This document shows, one piece after another, positions 1 to 5,532 of a stretch of 6,285 nucleotides of DNA; within the stretch, counting starts at the first letter, position 1; each line of letters begins with the position of its first letter. The DNA comes from an uncultured Collinsella sp. Its GTDB lineage: Bacteria; Actinomycetota; Coriobacteriia; Coriobacteriales; Coriobacteriaceae. The notes under the pieces are model-generated. The model was not told where the DNA came from, made no database searches, and saw only the letters and a list, made by a program, of their open reading frames with translations. Made by a program: the position numbers and the translations under genes. The stretch spans positions 1-6,285 of the forward strand of contig CABUUE010000091.1 in assembly GCA_902494685.1 (NCBI GenBank), given 5' to 3'.

Positions 1-273
1 ATCGCCATCCCGCACACCGATCCCGGATTTGTGGCTAAGCCCTATATCGCGGTGGTAAAGCCCGCGGCGCCCGTGGTGTTCAGCGCAATGGCGGGCATGG
101 GTGCCCCCGTGCCGGCGCAGATCATCATCAATCTGGGCATCGCCGAGCCGGGCGGCCAGGTCGAGGCCCTGCAATCGCTTATGAATATCTTTATGGATGC
201 CGACGCCGCAGCCGATGTGCTCGGCCAGACCATATGCCAGGGCATGGTCGACGCCATCCGTCGCCACTTTTAG
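1..273 (+). CDS. PTS EIIA component, galactitol (GatA-like) type, C-terminal part
   Basis: This is the 3' end of a gene whose frame is open from the first base to the TAG at 271-273, giving 90 residues. It begins with IAIPHTDP, which matches the phospho-histidine motif (A-[IL]-P-H) of the fructose/mannitol/galactitol EIIA fold. His5 of the fragment would be the residue phosphorylated by HPr before phosphate passes to EIIB. The rest (VVKPAAPVVFSAMAG, then a LQSLMNIF helix) fits the galactitol subgroup, a cytoplasmic protein or domain of about 150 residues, so roughly 60 N-terminal residues lie outside the window. The GTG at 31 is not the start, because it falls after the active-site motif. The sugar cannot be deduced, and EIIB/EIIC partners would be expected upstream. 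The family is fairly sure; the galactitol assignment is less so. Confidence 0.8.
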   Translation: MAIPHTDPGFVAKPYIAVVKPAAPVVFSAMAGMGAPVPAQIIINLGIAEPGGQVEALQSLMNIFMDADAAADVLGQTICQGMVDAIRRHF

Positions 274-274
274 G

Positions 275-336
275 GCCGGCACTTGGGGATTGTTCCTAAC
301 TGCCGGCAGAAAAGGAATGTCCCTAACTGCCGACAG
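275..336. repeat. Tandem pair of short repeats (TAACTGCCG-type)
   Basis: Two 19-base copies lie at 291-309 and 318-336, 27 bases apart, with two mismatches (TGTTCCTAACTGCCGGCAG and TGTCCCTAACTGCCGACAG). Each unit is bounded by inverted words: GCCGGCA (275-281) faces TGCCGGC (301-307), and CGGCAG (304-309) faces CTGCCG (327-332). Read on the minus strand, the core is TTAGGGACATTCC or the related TTAGGAACAATCCCC. The block directly follows the EIIA stop codon. No T-run follows it, so a classic terminator role is unlikely. It looks like a dispersed intergenic repeat. Confidence 0.65.
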
Positions 337-352
337 CCAGAACAGCCCCCTT

Positions 353-393
353 TGCACCAAAATGGTGCAGATTAACCTGTCCCCAATGCACCA
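353..393. repeat. Short palindromic repeat with CTGTCCCC core (TGCACCA word)
   Basis: The word TGCACCA occurs at 353-359, inverted as TGGTGCA at 363-369, and again direct at 387-393. The last two copies bracket GATTAACCTGTCCCCAA. The 12-mer CTGTCCCCAATG (377-388) is identical to 2335-2346 in the large inverted repeat further along. With the tandem pair just upstream, this fills most of the 187-base spacer between the EIIA gene and the isomerase gene. I see no gene or tRNA in the spacer. Confidence 0.65.
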
Positions 394-413
394 AGCGTGC
401 CGCGGGGGCTGCG

Positions 414-425
414 TTGTGACACAAT
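414..425 (+). promoter_or_regulatory. Possible -10 box or small operator upstream of the isomerase gene
   Basis: TTGTGACACAA (414-424) is a perfect 5-bp inverted repeat around one base. It overlaps CACAAT (420-425), which matches the -10 consensus at 4 of 6 positions. No good -35 hexamer lies 16-18 bases upstream. It sits about 36 bases before the start codon, where a promoter is expected, but the sequence support is weak. Confidence 0.25.
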
Positions 426-460
426 GGCGTTTGTTCGATTCGTTATGCGAAAGGCCAACT

Positions 461-1681
461 ATGGCAAATAAGAAAAAGAACTCCGAGGCCGCGCCGACGC
501 CCGAGCAGCAGGCTCGCGCTGCCTCCAGCTCTCGCAAGAAGCAGCGCAAGACGTACGTGTCTAAGACCGTCAAGATCGTCCTGGTGGTCATCGGCGTGCT
601 GGCAATGCTGCTTTCCGTCTCGGCGATGGCGTGCTCCGGCCTTATGTCGCAGGCCGAGGACACCTCGGGCTACAAGCTGACCGGCGGTGTCGCTGCTACT
701 ATCAACGGCACCAACCTCACCGAGGACACCGTGACCAAGCAGATCATGAGCATGCGTACGTCCTACGGCTACACCAAGGACAAGGACTGGGCACAGTACC
801 TGGTCGACAACGACCTCACGCCCAAGAAGTACCGCAAGCAGCTTATCGACTCCTACACGCAACAGATTCTGCTTCAACAGGCGCAGAAGGAGAACGGCGT
901 GACGGTGTCGGACGAGGAGGTCGAGAAGGCTTGGAAGGACGCGTGCAAGAGCGCGGGCGGTGCCAAGGCCTTTAAGAAGACCCTCAAGACCTACGGCTAT
1001 ACCGAGGACACCTACAAGGATTCGCTCAAGGAGAGTCTGGCGCAGCAGAAACTCAAGGATGCCGTCGCGCCCACGAGCAAGCCCAAGGACAGCGAGATTG
1101 TCGATTACATCAACGAAAACCTGTCCAGCTACAACGACGCCCGCCGCTCGTCGAACATCCTGATCAAGGTTGATTCCGACGCTTCCGACGAGGACAAGGC
1201 TGCCGCCAAGGCCAAGGCGCAGGAGTGCCTGGACAAGATCAACTCCGGTGAGCTGAGCTTTGAGGACGCCGTTGAGCAGTACTCCGAAGACACCGGTTCC
1301 AAGGAGAAGAAGGGCGATGTGGGCTGGGATAAGCTCACCACCTTTGTCGACAGCTACCAGACGGCGCTCGAGGGACTCAACAAGGGCGATGTGAGCGACG
1401 TGGTCGAGTCGACGTACGGCTACCACGTCATCAAGTGCACCGACTACTTCCATGTCGATAATCAGGTCGATGACATTAAGCAGGTGCCCAAGGACATCAA
1501 GAAGTACATCTCCAACGTGGTGAAGACGCAGGCGGCAAGCACCGCGTACAGCGAGTGGCTGGAGCAGTACAAGAAGGACGCCGACATCACCGTTAACCCC
1601 ATGCCCAAGGACGTGCCGTACAACGTCAGTCTGAAGGGCGTCACCAAGAGTTCGACCGACGATTCGTCGACGACTGAGTAA
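461..1681 (+). CDS. Membrane-anchored parvulin-type peptidyl-prolyl isomerase (PpiC/PrsA-like foldase)
   Basis: The product is 406 residues and is predicted to help fold exported proteins outside the membrane by cis-trans isomerisation of prolyl bonds. Residues 1-36 are hydrophilic and basic (RKKQRK at 25-30). Residues 37-57 form a single hydrophobic segment, then Cys58. The sequence before the Cys (SAMAC) is a poor lipobox, so an N-terminal membrane anchor is more likely than a lipoprotein. Residues 76-220 are a charged, helical SurA/PrsA-like N-domain. The parvulin domain spans about 228-327, with the hallmarks LSFEDAVEQYSED (265-277), KKGDVGW (283-289) and the terminal YGYHVIK (319-325). 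The usual first active-site His of the xHIL motif is Asn232 here (SSNILIKV). The tail is rich in Ser, Thr and Asp. ATG 461 is chosen because GAAAGG lies six bases upstream and the anchor follows at a normal distance; in-frame extension back to 197 would run into the EIIA gene. YqeY follows 54 bases downstream. Confidence 0.88.
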   Translation: MANKKKNSEAAPTPEQQARAASSSRKKQRKTYVSKTVKIVLVVIGVLAMLLSVSAMACSGLMSQAEDTSGYKLTGGVAATINGTNLTEDTVTKQIMSMRTSYGYTKDKDWAQYLVDNDLTPKKYRKQLIDSYTQQILLQQAQKENGVTVSDEEVEKAWKDACKSAGGAKAFKKTLKTYGYTEDTYKDSLKESLAQQKLKDAVAPTSKPKDSEIVDYINENLSSYNDARRSSNILIKVDSDASDEDKAAAKAKAQECLDKINSGELSFEDAVEQYSEDTGSKEKKGDVGWDKLTTFVDSYQTALEGLNKGDVSDVVESTYGYHVIKCTDYFHVDNQVDDIKQVPKDIKKYISNVVKTQAASTAYSEWLEQYKKDADITVNPMPKDVPYNVSLKGVTKSSTDDSSTTE

Positions 1682-1686
1682 TCATG

Positions 1687-1712
1687 GGGCGGTGCTCGCG
1701 CGAGTGCCGCCC
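1687..1712 (+). promoter_or_regulatory. GC-rich hairpin between isomerase and yqeY
   Basis: GGGCGGTGCTC (1687-1697) can pair with GAGTGCCGCCC (1702-1712) in RNA through 11 pairs, two of them G-U, with a GCGC tetraloop. No T-run follows, so it is not a standard intrinsic terminator. It begins five bases after the isomerase stop and ends eight bases before the yqeY Shine-Dalgarno sequence. It could stabilise the upstream mRNA end or partly uncouple expression of the two genes. Confidence 0.5.
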
Positions 1713-1720
1713 ACGCTATT

Positions 1721-1727
1721 GAGGAGG
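1721..1727 (+). promoter_or_regulatory. Ribosome-binding site of yqeY
   Basis: GAGGAGG is a near-perfect anti-16S match. It lies eight bases before ATG 1736 but only two before the in-frame TTG at 1730, which decides the start in favour of ATG 1736. Confidence 0.8.
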
Positions 1728-1735
1728 ATTTGCAG

Positions 1736-2179
1736 ATGACCAACGAAGAGCTGCAGAAGGAAATGATTGCGGCCATGAAGGCCAAGGACAAGGTTCGCCT
1801 GTCCATCATTCGCCAGGTTAAGGCCGAGGTGAAGAATATCGAGGTTAACGAGCGCCGCGATGTGACCGAGGAAGACGTCAACAGCATGATCAAGCGTCTG
1901 ATTAAGCAGACGAGCGAGACGCTGGAGATGTCCATTAAGGCCGGTACCGACCAGGAGCGTACCGACAACCTGACCGAGCAGGTCAAGATTCTGGAAAGCC
2001 TGCTGCCCGCGCAGGTTTCGGGCGAGGAGCTCGAGGCCCTGATCGAGCAGGTCATCGCCGAGCTGGGCGCCACGTCCAAGAAGCAGATGGGCCAGGTTAT
2101 GGGTGCACTCGGCAAGGCCACCGGCGGCAACTTCGATAAGCCGGCCGCGGCAAAGATCGTCGGCGCAAAGCTGGCTTAA
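1736..2179 (+). CDS. yqeY: YqeY-family protein (GatB/YqeY domain)
   Basis: This 147-residue protein spans the usual full length of stand-alone YqeY proteins and is predicted to be soluble and all-helical. The N-terminal half carries the family pattern EELQKEMIAAMKAKDKVRL (4-22) followed by a basic helix. The C-terminal part has QMGQVMGALGKATGG and ends AAKIVGAKL, matching the small tail domain. The fold resembles the C-terminal tRNA-contacting region of GatB, the amidotransferase subunit that makes Gln-tRNA or Asn-tRNA, so an RNA- or tRNA-related role is often suggested. No catalytic activity is established for stand-alone members, and no GatA/GatC genes lie nearby. It is probably co-transcribed with the isomerase gene and is closed by a strong terminator. 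The family call is secure; the function is not. Confidence 0.92.
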   Translation: MTNEELQKEMIAAMKAKDKVRLSIIRQVKAEVKNIEVNERRDVTEEDVNSMIKRLIKQTSETLEMSIKAGTDQERTDNLTEQVKILESLLPAQVSGEELEALIEQVIAELGATSKKQMGQVMGALGKATGGNFDKPAAAKIVGAKLA

Positions 2180-2206
2180 GGGCTGGCCGACACATAGCCG
2201 ATGCTG

Positions 2207-2239
2207 AGGGGCGTGACCATTGCGGTCGCGCCCTTTTTT
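2207..2239 (+). terminator. Intrinsic terminator after yqeY
   Basis: GGGCGTGACC (2209-2218) pairs with GGTCGCGCCC (2224-2233), giving ten pairs with one G-U and a five-base loop. It is followed directly by six T (2234-2239). It starts 28 bases after the yqeY stop and should end the isomerase-yqeY transcript. Confidence 0.92.
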
Positions 2240-2281
2240 GTTGGCCGATGAAGGGCGCCTCCCCTGGCTGGTCATTGGGTG

Positions 2282-2348
2282 CTCATTGGGGACAGACTTA
2301 AATGAGTGCCCAATGAGCAGGCACTCATTTAAGTCTGTCCCCAATGAG
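2282..2348. repeat. Perfect 29-bp inverted repeat with CTGTCCCC cores
   Basis: The arms at 2282-2310 and 2320-2348 are exact reverse complements, separated by nine bases (CAATGAGCA). Each arm contains a smaller inverted word pair, CTCATT and AATGAG, around GGGGACAGACTTA. An extra TCATTGGG lies just outside the left arm at 2271-2278. No T-run follows, and a terminator already precedes it, so it is best seen as a dispersed palindromic repeat inserted between two transcription units. It shares the 12-mer CTGTCCCCAATG with the repeat at 353-393. Confidence 0.85.
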
Positions 2349-2413
2349 TGGGTTAAAGGTTGCGGGTTCTTTACGGGAATGTAGTGTGGGCTGCGGAAAC
2401 GCGGTTCTTTCCG

Positions 2414-2419
2414 TACAAT
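2414..2419 (+). promoter_or_regulatory. Likely -10 box of the importer operon
   Basis: TACAAT matches the sigma-70-type -10 consensus TATAAT at five of six positions and lies 35 bases before the ATPase start. The expected -35 position (about 2391-2396, CTGCGG) is poor, so either the promoter is activator-dependent or this is a chance match. It lies downstream of the terminator and the large inverted repeat, where a new promoter is needed. Confidence 0.5.
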
Positions 2420-2454
2420 AGTTCAACTCGTGTAAACGCAGGGAAGGGACATTC

Positions 2455-3186
2455 ATGGCAGACATGATCGAGATCAAGCATCTCAACAAGTACTTTGGCG
2501 ACCTGCATGTGCTCAAAGATATCAATCTCACCGTCAAGCGCGGCGAGAAGCTCGTAATGATCGGGCCTTCCGGCTCGGGTAAGTCGACGCTCATCCGTTG
2601 CGTCGATTATCTGGAGGAGCCCACGTCGGGCGAGGTCGTCATCGACGGTACGCCGCTCACCAAAAAGAATCACCTGGAGATGGCTCGCAAGTACAGCTCC
2701 ATGGTGTTTCAGCAGTTCAACCTGTATCCCAACATGACGGTGCTGGGCAACCTGACGCTCGCACCCATCAAGCTGCAAAAGAAGAGCAAGGAGGAGGCGA
2801 CCGAGATCGCCATTGCCGCGCTCAAGCGCGTCGGCATGGCGCATAAGGCCGGCGAGTATCCGCAGAATCTCTCGGGCGGTCAGCAGCAGCGCATCGCCAT
2901 CGCCCGTGCCCTGTGCACCAAGCAGCCCATCATCCTGTTTGACGAGCCGACCTCGGCGCTCGACCCCGAGATGGTCCAGGAAGTCTTGGACGTTATGATT
3001 GAGCTCGCGCAGGAGGACATCACCATGATCTGCGTGACGCACGAGATGGGCTTTGCGCGCCAGGTGGCCGACCGCGTCATCTTTATGGAGGACGGCCGCA
3101 TCCTGGAGGAGGGCACGCCCGAGCACTTCTTCGATAACCCCGAGAACCCGCGCTGCCGCGAGTTCCTGTCCAAGATTCTGCACTAG
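2455..3186 (+). CDS. Polar amino acid ABC transporter, ATP-binding protein (GlnQ-like)
   Basis: This 243-residue cytoplasmic ATPase is the normal length for the family and would drive uptake of a polar amino acid as a homodimer under the two permeases. All ABC motifs are intact: Walker A GPSGSGKST (37-45), Q-loop Gln86 in VFQQFNLYPNMTV, signature LSGGQQQR (139-146), Walker B ILFDEP (160-165), D-loop SALD (167-170) and switch His196 in VTHEMGFA. The FNLYPNMTVLGN and VTHEMGFAR stretches are typical of the GlnQ/HisP/ArtP group. Start ATG 2455 has AAGGGA (2444-2449) five bases upstream; ATG 2464 would remove only three residues. It is the first gene of the operon, behind a probable promoter, with the binding-protein gene starting eight bases after its stop. 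The transported amino acid cannot be told from the ATPase. Confidence 0.95.
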   Translation: MADMIEIKHLNKYFGDLHVLKDINLTVKRGEKLVMIGPSGSGKSTLIRCVDYLEEPTSGEVVIDGTPLTKKNHLEMARKYSSMVFQQFNLYPNMTVLGNLTLAPIKLQKKSKEEATEIAIAALKRVGMAHKAGEYPQNLSGGQQQRIAIARALCTKQPIILFDEPTSALDPEMVQEVLDVMIELAQEDITMICVTHEMGFARQVADRVIFMEDGRILEEGTPEHFFDNPENPRCREFLSKILH

Positions 3187-3194
3187 GTGCGGTG

Positions 3195-4070
3195 ATGGAC
3201 ATGACGGATATGACGAGGGCGGCCGTGTCGCGCCGTCACTTTTTGCAGCTGGCGGGCGCCGGCATGCTTGCGCTGACGGGGACCGCGCTTGCCGGTTGCG
3301 GCAACTCCACCAGCAGCGAGGGCTCCGACAAGGGGTCCAAGCTTGCGGCCATCAAGTCGCGTGGCCATCTGAATGCCGGCGTTAAGAAGGACGTTCCCGG
3401 CTATGGCTATTACGACACCGCCAAGGGCCGCTTTGAGGGCATGGAAGTTGATTTGTGCTACCAGATCGCTGCTGCCGTCTTTGGCGTGAGTTACAAGGAG
3501 GCCCGCGCCCAGGAGCTTGTCGAGTTTACCGATGTAACGCCCAAGACGCGCGGCCCGCTGATCGATAACGGCCAGCTTGACGTGGTCGCGGCGACCTACA
3601 CCATCACCGACGAGCGCAAGAAGAGCTGGGATTTCTCGACGCCGTACCGCACCGACTACGTGGGACTCATGGTCAAGAAGCGTTCGGGCTTTACCTCGAT
3701 TGAGGACCTGGACGGCAAGGTCATCGGCGTGAGCCAGGGTGCTACCACGCAGGGCCTGATCGAGCAGATGATCAAGGACAACGGCTTTAGCTGCAAGCCC
3801 GAGTTTAGGGCCTTTAGCGGCTACCCCATCATCAAGAGTTCGCTCGACGCCGGCAATATCGATGTCTTTGCCATGGACCGCTCCACGCTGGCCGGTTACA
3901 TGAACGAGACCGTTGAGCTGCTGCAGCCCGAGGTCAAGTTTGGCGAGCAGGGCTACGGCGTGGCGACCAAGAAGGGCTGCGACCTTTCGGCCGTGGTCGA
4001 TCAGGTGATTTGCGATCGCCTGGCCGACGGTTGGCTCGACCAAGAGGTCAAGACCTGGGGTCTTGTATAG
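3195..4070 (+). CDS. Extracellular solute-binding protein, family 3 (polar amino acid), Tat-type lipoprotein
   Basis: This 291-residue protein is the ligand receptor of the importer. The N-terminus has a twin-arginine motif SRRHFLQL (12-19), a hydrophobic stretch, and lipobox LAGC with Cys35, so it is probably exported folded by Tat and lipid-anchored. A Ser/Gly-rich linker (37-48) follows. The mature part is a family 3 binding fold: GVKKDVPGYGYYD (62-74), FEGMEVDLCYQIA (80-92), then TPKTRGPLIDNGQLDVVAATYTITDERK (partly 115-142), WDFSTPYRTDYVGLMVKK (145-162) and a second lobe. This pattern resembles glutamate/glutamine/aspartate binders (PEB1/GluB/GlnH type), which is the best ligand guess. 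Start choice: GTG 3192, ATG 3195, 3201 and 3210 are all in frame. ATG 3195 is preferred because AGGTG (3185-3189), overlapping the ATPase stop, lies five bases upstream. It sits between the ATPase and permease genes in one operon. Confidence 0.92.
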   Translation: MDMTDMTRAAVSRRHFLQLAGAGMLALTGTALAGCGNSTSSEGSDKGSKLAAIKSRGHLNAGVKKDVPGYGYYDTAKGRFEGMEVDLCYQIAAAVFGVSYKEARAQELVEFTDVTPKTRGPLIDNGQLDVVAATYTITDERKKSWDFSTPYRTDYVGLMVKKRSGFTSIEDLDGKVIGVSQGATTQGLIEQMIKDNGFSCKPEFRAFSGYPIIKSSLDAGNIDVFAMDRSTLAGYMNETVELLQPEVKFGEQGYGVATKKGCDLSAVVDQVICDRLADGWLDQEVKTWGLV

Positions 4071-4083
4071 GCGCATCGTCCAA

Positions 4084-4090
4084 GGAAGGA
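4084..4090 (+). promoter_or_regulatory. Ribosome-binding site of first permease
   Basis: GGAAGGA lies five bases before ATG 4096. It rules out the in-frame TTG at 4063, which overlaps the end of the binding-protein gene and has no such site. Confidence 0.75.
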
Positions 4091-4095
4091 ATCGA

Positions 4096-4842
4096 ATGCT
4101 CGAAGGATTATTTGACGCCGACCGTTGGTCGACGACATTTCAAAACATGGGGCCCTTCTGGGAGGGCTTTGGTGTGACGCTACAGGTGGTCGTTGCCGGT
4201 CTGCTGCTGTCGCTGGTGCTGGGCACGCTGCTGGGCGTGTTCTCAACCACTCGTTCACGCGTGCTGCGCACCATAAGCCGCGTGTACGTGGAGTTTTACC
4301 AGAACACCCCGTTGCCCGTGCAGGTGCTCTTTATGTACATGGCCGGTCCGCAGTTTTTGCAGGCCATAACCGGTGCCGACCAGCCGGTGCGCATCGCGCC
4401 GTTCGTGCTGGGCTTCTTGGGTGTGGGCCTGTATCACGCGGCCTACATTTCGGAGGTCATCCGCACTGGTATCGAGGCGGTTCCGCGCGGTCAGATGGAA
4501 GCGGCCCAGAGCCAGGGCTTCACCCGTGCGCAGGCGTATTGGTACATCGTGCTGCCCCAGACATTCAAGATCATTCTGCCGCCGCTGTGTAACCAGGCGC
4601 TCAACCTGGTCAAGAACACGTCGGTGCTGGCACTTGTGGCCGGCGGCGACCTTATGTACCGTTCCGACAACTTTGTGAGTCTGTACGGTTACCTGCAGGG
4701 ATACATCGTCTGCTGCCTTATGTACTTTATCATCTGCTTTCCGCTCGCCATGCTGGTGCAGTGGCTCGAGCGCCGCTCCAAGGAGCGTCCGCGCGGCGTG
4801 AGCCTGGCCGAGCTGGGGCTCGACAACGTAGAGGAGGCCTAG
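4096..4842 (+). CDS. Polar amino acid ABC transporter permease 1 (HisM/GlnP-like)
   Basis: This 248-residue integral membrane protein is one half of the translocation channel. Hydrophobic segments lie at about 25-49, 74-92, 102-119, 158-180 and 203-227, fitting the five-helix HEAAP-type permeases. FYQNTPLPVQVLF (67-79) is the family signature. The cytoplasmic EAA loop is EAAQSQGFTRAQAYWYIVLPQ (start 135, end 155), with the invariant Gly141 and the LP that docks on the ATPase. A basic C-terminal tail (ERRSKERPRG) follows the positive-inside rule. It is distinctly longer than its partner, mainly through the cytoplasmic tail and the loop at 83-101. The start is set by GGAAGGA upstream. Its 3' end holds the Shine-Dalgarno sequence of the second permease, so the two are probably translationally coupled. 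Ligand specificity is not visible here. Confidence 0.93.
   Translation: MLEGLFDADRWSTTFQNMGPFWEGFGVTLQVVVAGLLLSLVLGTLLGVFSTTRSRVLRTISRVYVEFYQNTPLPVQVLFMYMAGPQFLQAITGADQPVRIAPFVLGFLGVGLYHAAYISEVIRTGIEAVPRGQMEAAQSQGFTRAQAYWYIVLPQTFKIILPPLCNQALNLVKNTSVLALVAGGDLMYRSDNFVSLYGYLQGYIVCCLMYFIICFPLAMLVQWLERRSKERPRGVSLAELGLDNVEEA
4831..4837 (+). promoter_or_regulatory. Ribosome-binding site of second permease, inside permease 1
   Basis: GAGGAGG is located within the last codons of permease 1 and eight bases before ATG 4846. This supports translational coupling of the two permeases and balanced production of the heterodimer. Confidence 0.8.
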
Positions 4843-4845
4843 CGC

Positions 4846-5484
4846 ATGGAAATCTTCAACGCGACCAACCTGCTCTACATTTGGGGCGGCTTTGTTAAGA
4901 CGATCGAGATCTCGGCGCTGTCGATCTTTTTCTCGCTCATCTTTGGCACGGTGCTGGCGCTCGTTAAAAGCTACGCGCCCCGCCCGTTCCGTATTTTGGT
5001 GAGCGCCTATATCGAGTTGTTCCGCTGCACGCCAAACCTGCTGTGGATCCTGTTTATCTACTTTACGGTGCAGGGTTTGGACATTGTGATTTCGACCATC
5101 GCCTTTACGCTGTTTACCAGCGCTGTTATGGCCGAGATTGTGCGCGGCGGCCTCAACTCGATTCCGCGCGGCCAGTTTGAGGCAGCGCAGAGCCAAGGCT
5201 TTGGCTTCTTTGCCACCATGCGCTACATCATTCTGCCGCAGACGTTTAAGACGATCATTCCGGCGCTGTTTAGCCAGTGCACGACTGTCATCAAGGACAG
5301 CTCGTATCTTTCGGGCATTAACGTGGCCGAGCTCATGTACACGGCAAACGTCGTGATGGCCCACGCGATCGACCTGTCGCAGGTGCTTATGCTCTACGGC
5401 CTGGTGTTTGCGATGTACTTTGTGCTCAACTTTGGTATCTCGCTGCTGGTCCGAGCGTATCAGCGCCGCATCGTGGCAGCGTAG
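4846..5484 (+). CDS. Polar amino acid ABC transporter permease 2 (HisM/GlnP-like)
   Basis: This 212-residue membrane protein is the partner of permease 1. Hydrophobic segments are at about 20-40, 63-80, 84-100, 134-155 and 183-206. The signature ELFRCTPNLLWILFIYF (57-73) and the EAA loop beginning EAAQSQGF (112-119) and ending ILPQ are present. The RGQxEAAQSQGF stretch is nearly identical in the two permeases (RGQM against RGQF), showing they are paralogues that probably form a heterodimer with two similar ATPase-docking loops. The start is three bases after the permease 1 stop. The stop at 5482-5484 is followed one base later by a 31-bp palindrome, marking the end of the transporter genes proper. 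The length is normal for the compact members of the family. Confidence 0.93.
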   Translation: MEIFNATNLLYIWGGFVKTIEISALSIFFSLIFGTVLALVKSYAPRPFRILVSAYIELFRCTPNLLWILFIYFTVQGLDIVISTIAFTLFTSAVMAEIVRGGLNSIPRGQFEAAQSQGFGFFATMRYIILPQTFKTIIPALFSQCTTVIKDSSYLSGINVAELMYTANVVMAHAIDLSQVLMLYGLVFAMYFVLNFGISLLVRAYQRRIVAA

Positions 5485-5485
5485 A

Positions 5486-5516
5486 ATGTGACAAAGGGAC
5501 TGTCCCTTTGTCACAT
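5486..5516. repeat. 31-bp perfect palindrome (GGGACTGTCCC core)
   Basis: Arms of 15 bases (5486-5500 and 5502-5516) are exact reverse complements around T5501: ATGTGACAAAGGGAC, T, GTCCCTTTGTCACAT. As RNA it would fold into about 13 pairs with a five-base loop. There is no T-run after it. It fits exactly between the permease stop and the kinase Shine-Dalgarno sequence, so it may act on mRNA stability or on expression of the downstream gene. CTGTCCC is shared with the other repeats in the window. Confidence 0.85.
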
Positions 5517-5520
5517 AGAG

Positions 5521-5526
5521 AAAGGA
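5521..5526 (+). promoter_or_regulatory. Ribosome-binding site of kinase-like gene
   Basis: AAAGGA lies six bases before ATG 5533 and four bases after the palindrome. It decides against the in-frame GTG 5488, whose codons would be encoded by the palindrome itself. Confidence 0.75.
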
Positions 5527-5532
5527 ATCGCG

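Noticed and set aside
197..460. An 88-codon N-terminal extension of the isomerase frame
   Set aside because: It would overlap the end of the EIIA gene and translate the repeat-filled spacer. ATG 461 has a suitable ribosome site and gives a normal anchor position.
443..1453. A 336-codon minus-strand open frame opposite the isomerase gene
   Set aside because: It is also codon-aligned with the sense gene and explained by the same codon avoidance. The product is a Leu/Val/Arg/Gly-rich string with no recognisable domain.
2282..2348. Large inverted repeat as a transcription terminator or the start of a CRISPR array
   Set aside because: There is no T-run and a better terminator lies just upstream at 2207-2239. 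There are only two inverted copies, not regularly spaced direct repeats with unique spacers.
2371..3183. A 270-codon minus-strand frame opposite the ATPase gene
   Set aside because: The sense strand carries every ABC ATPase motif. The antisense product has no recognisable domain.
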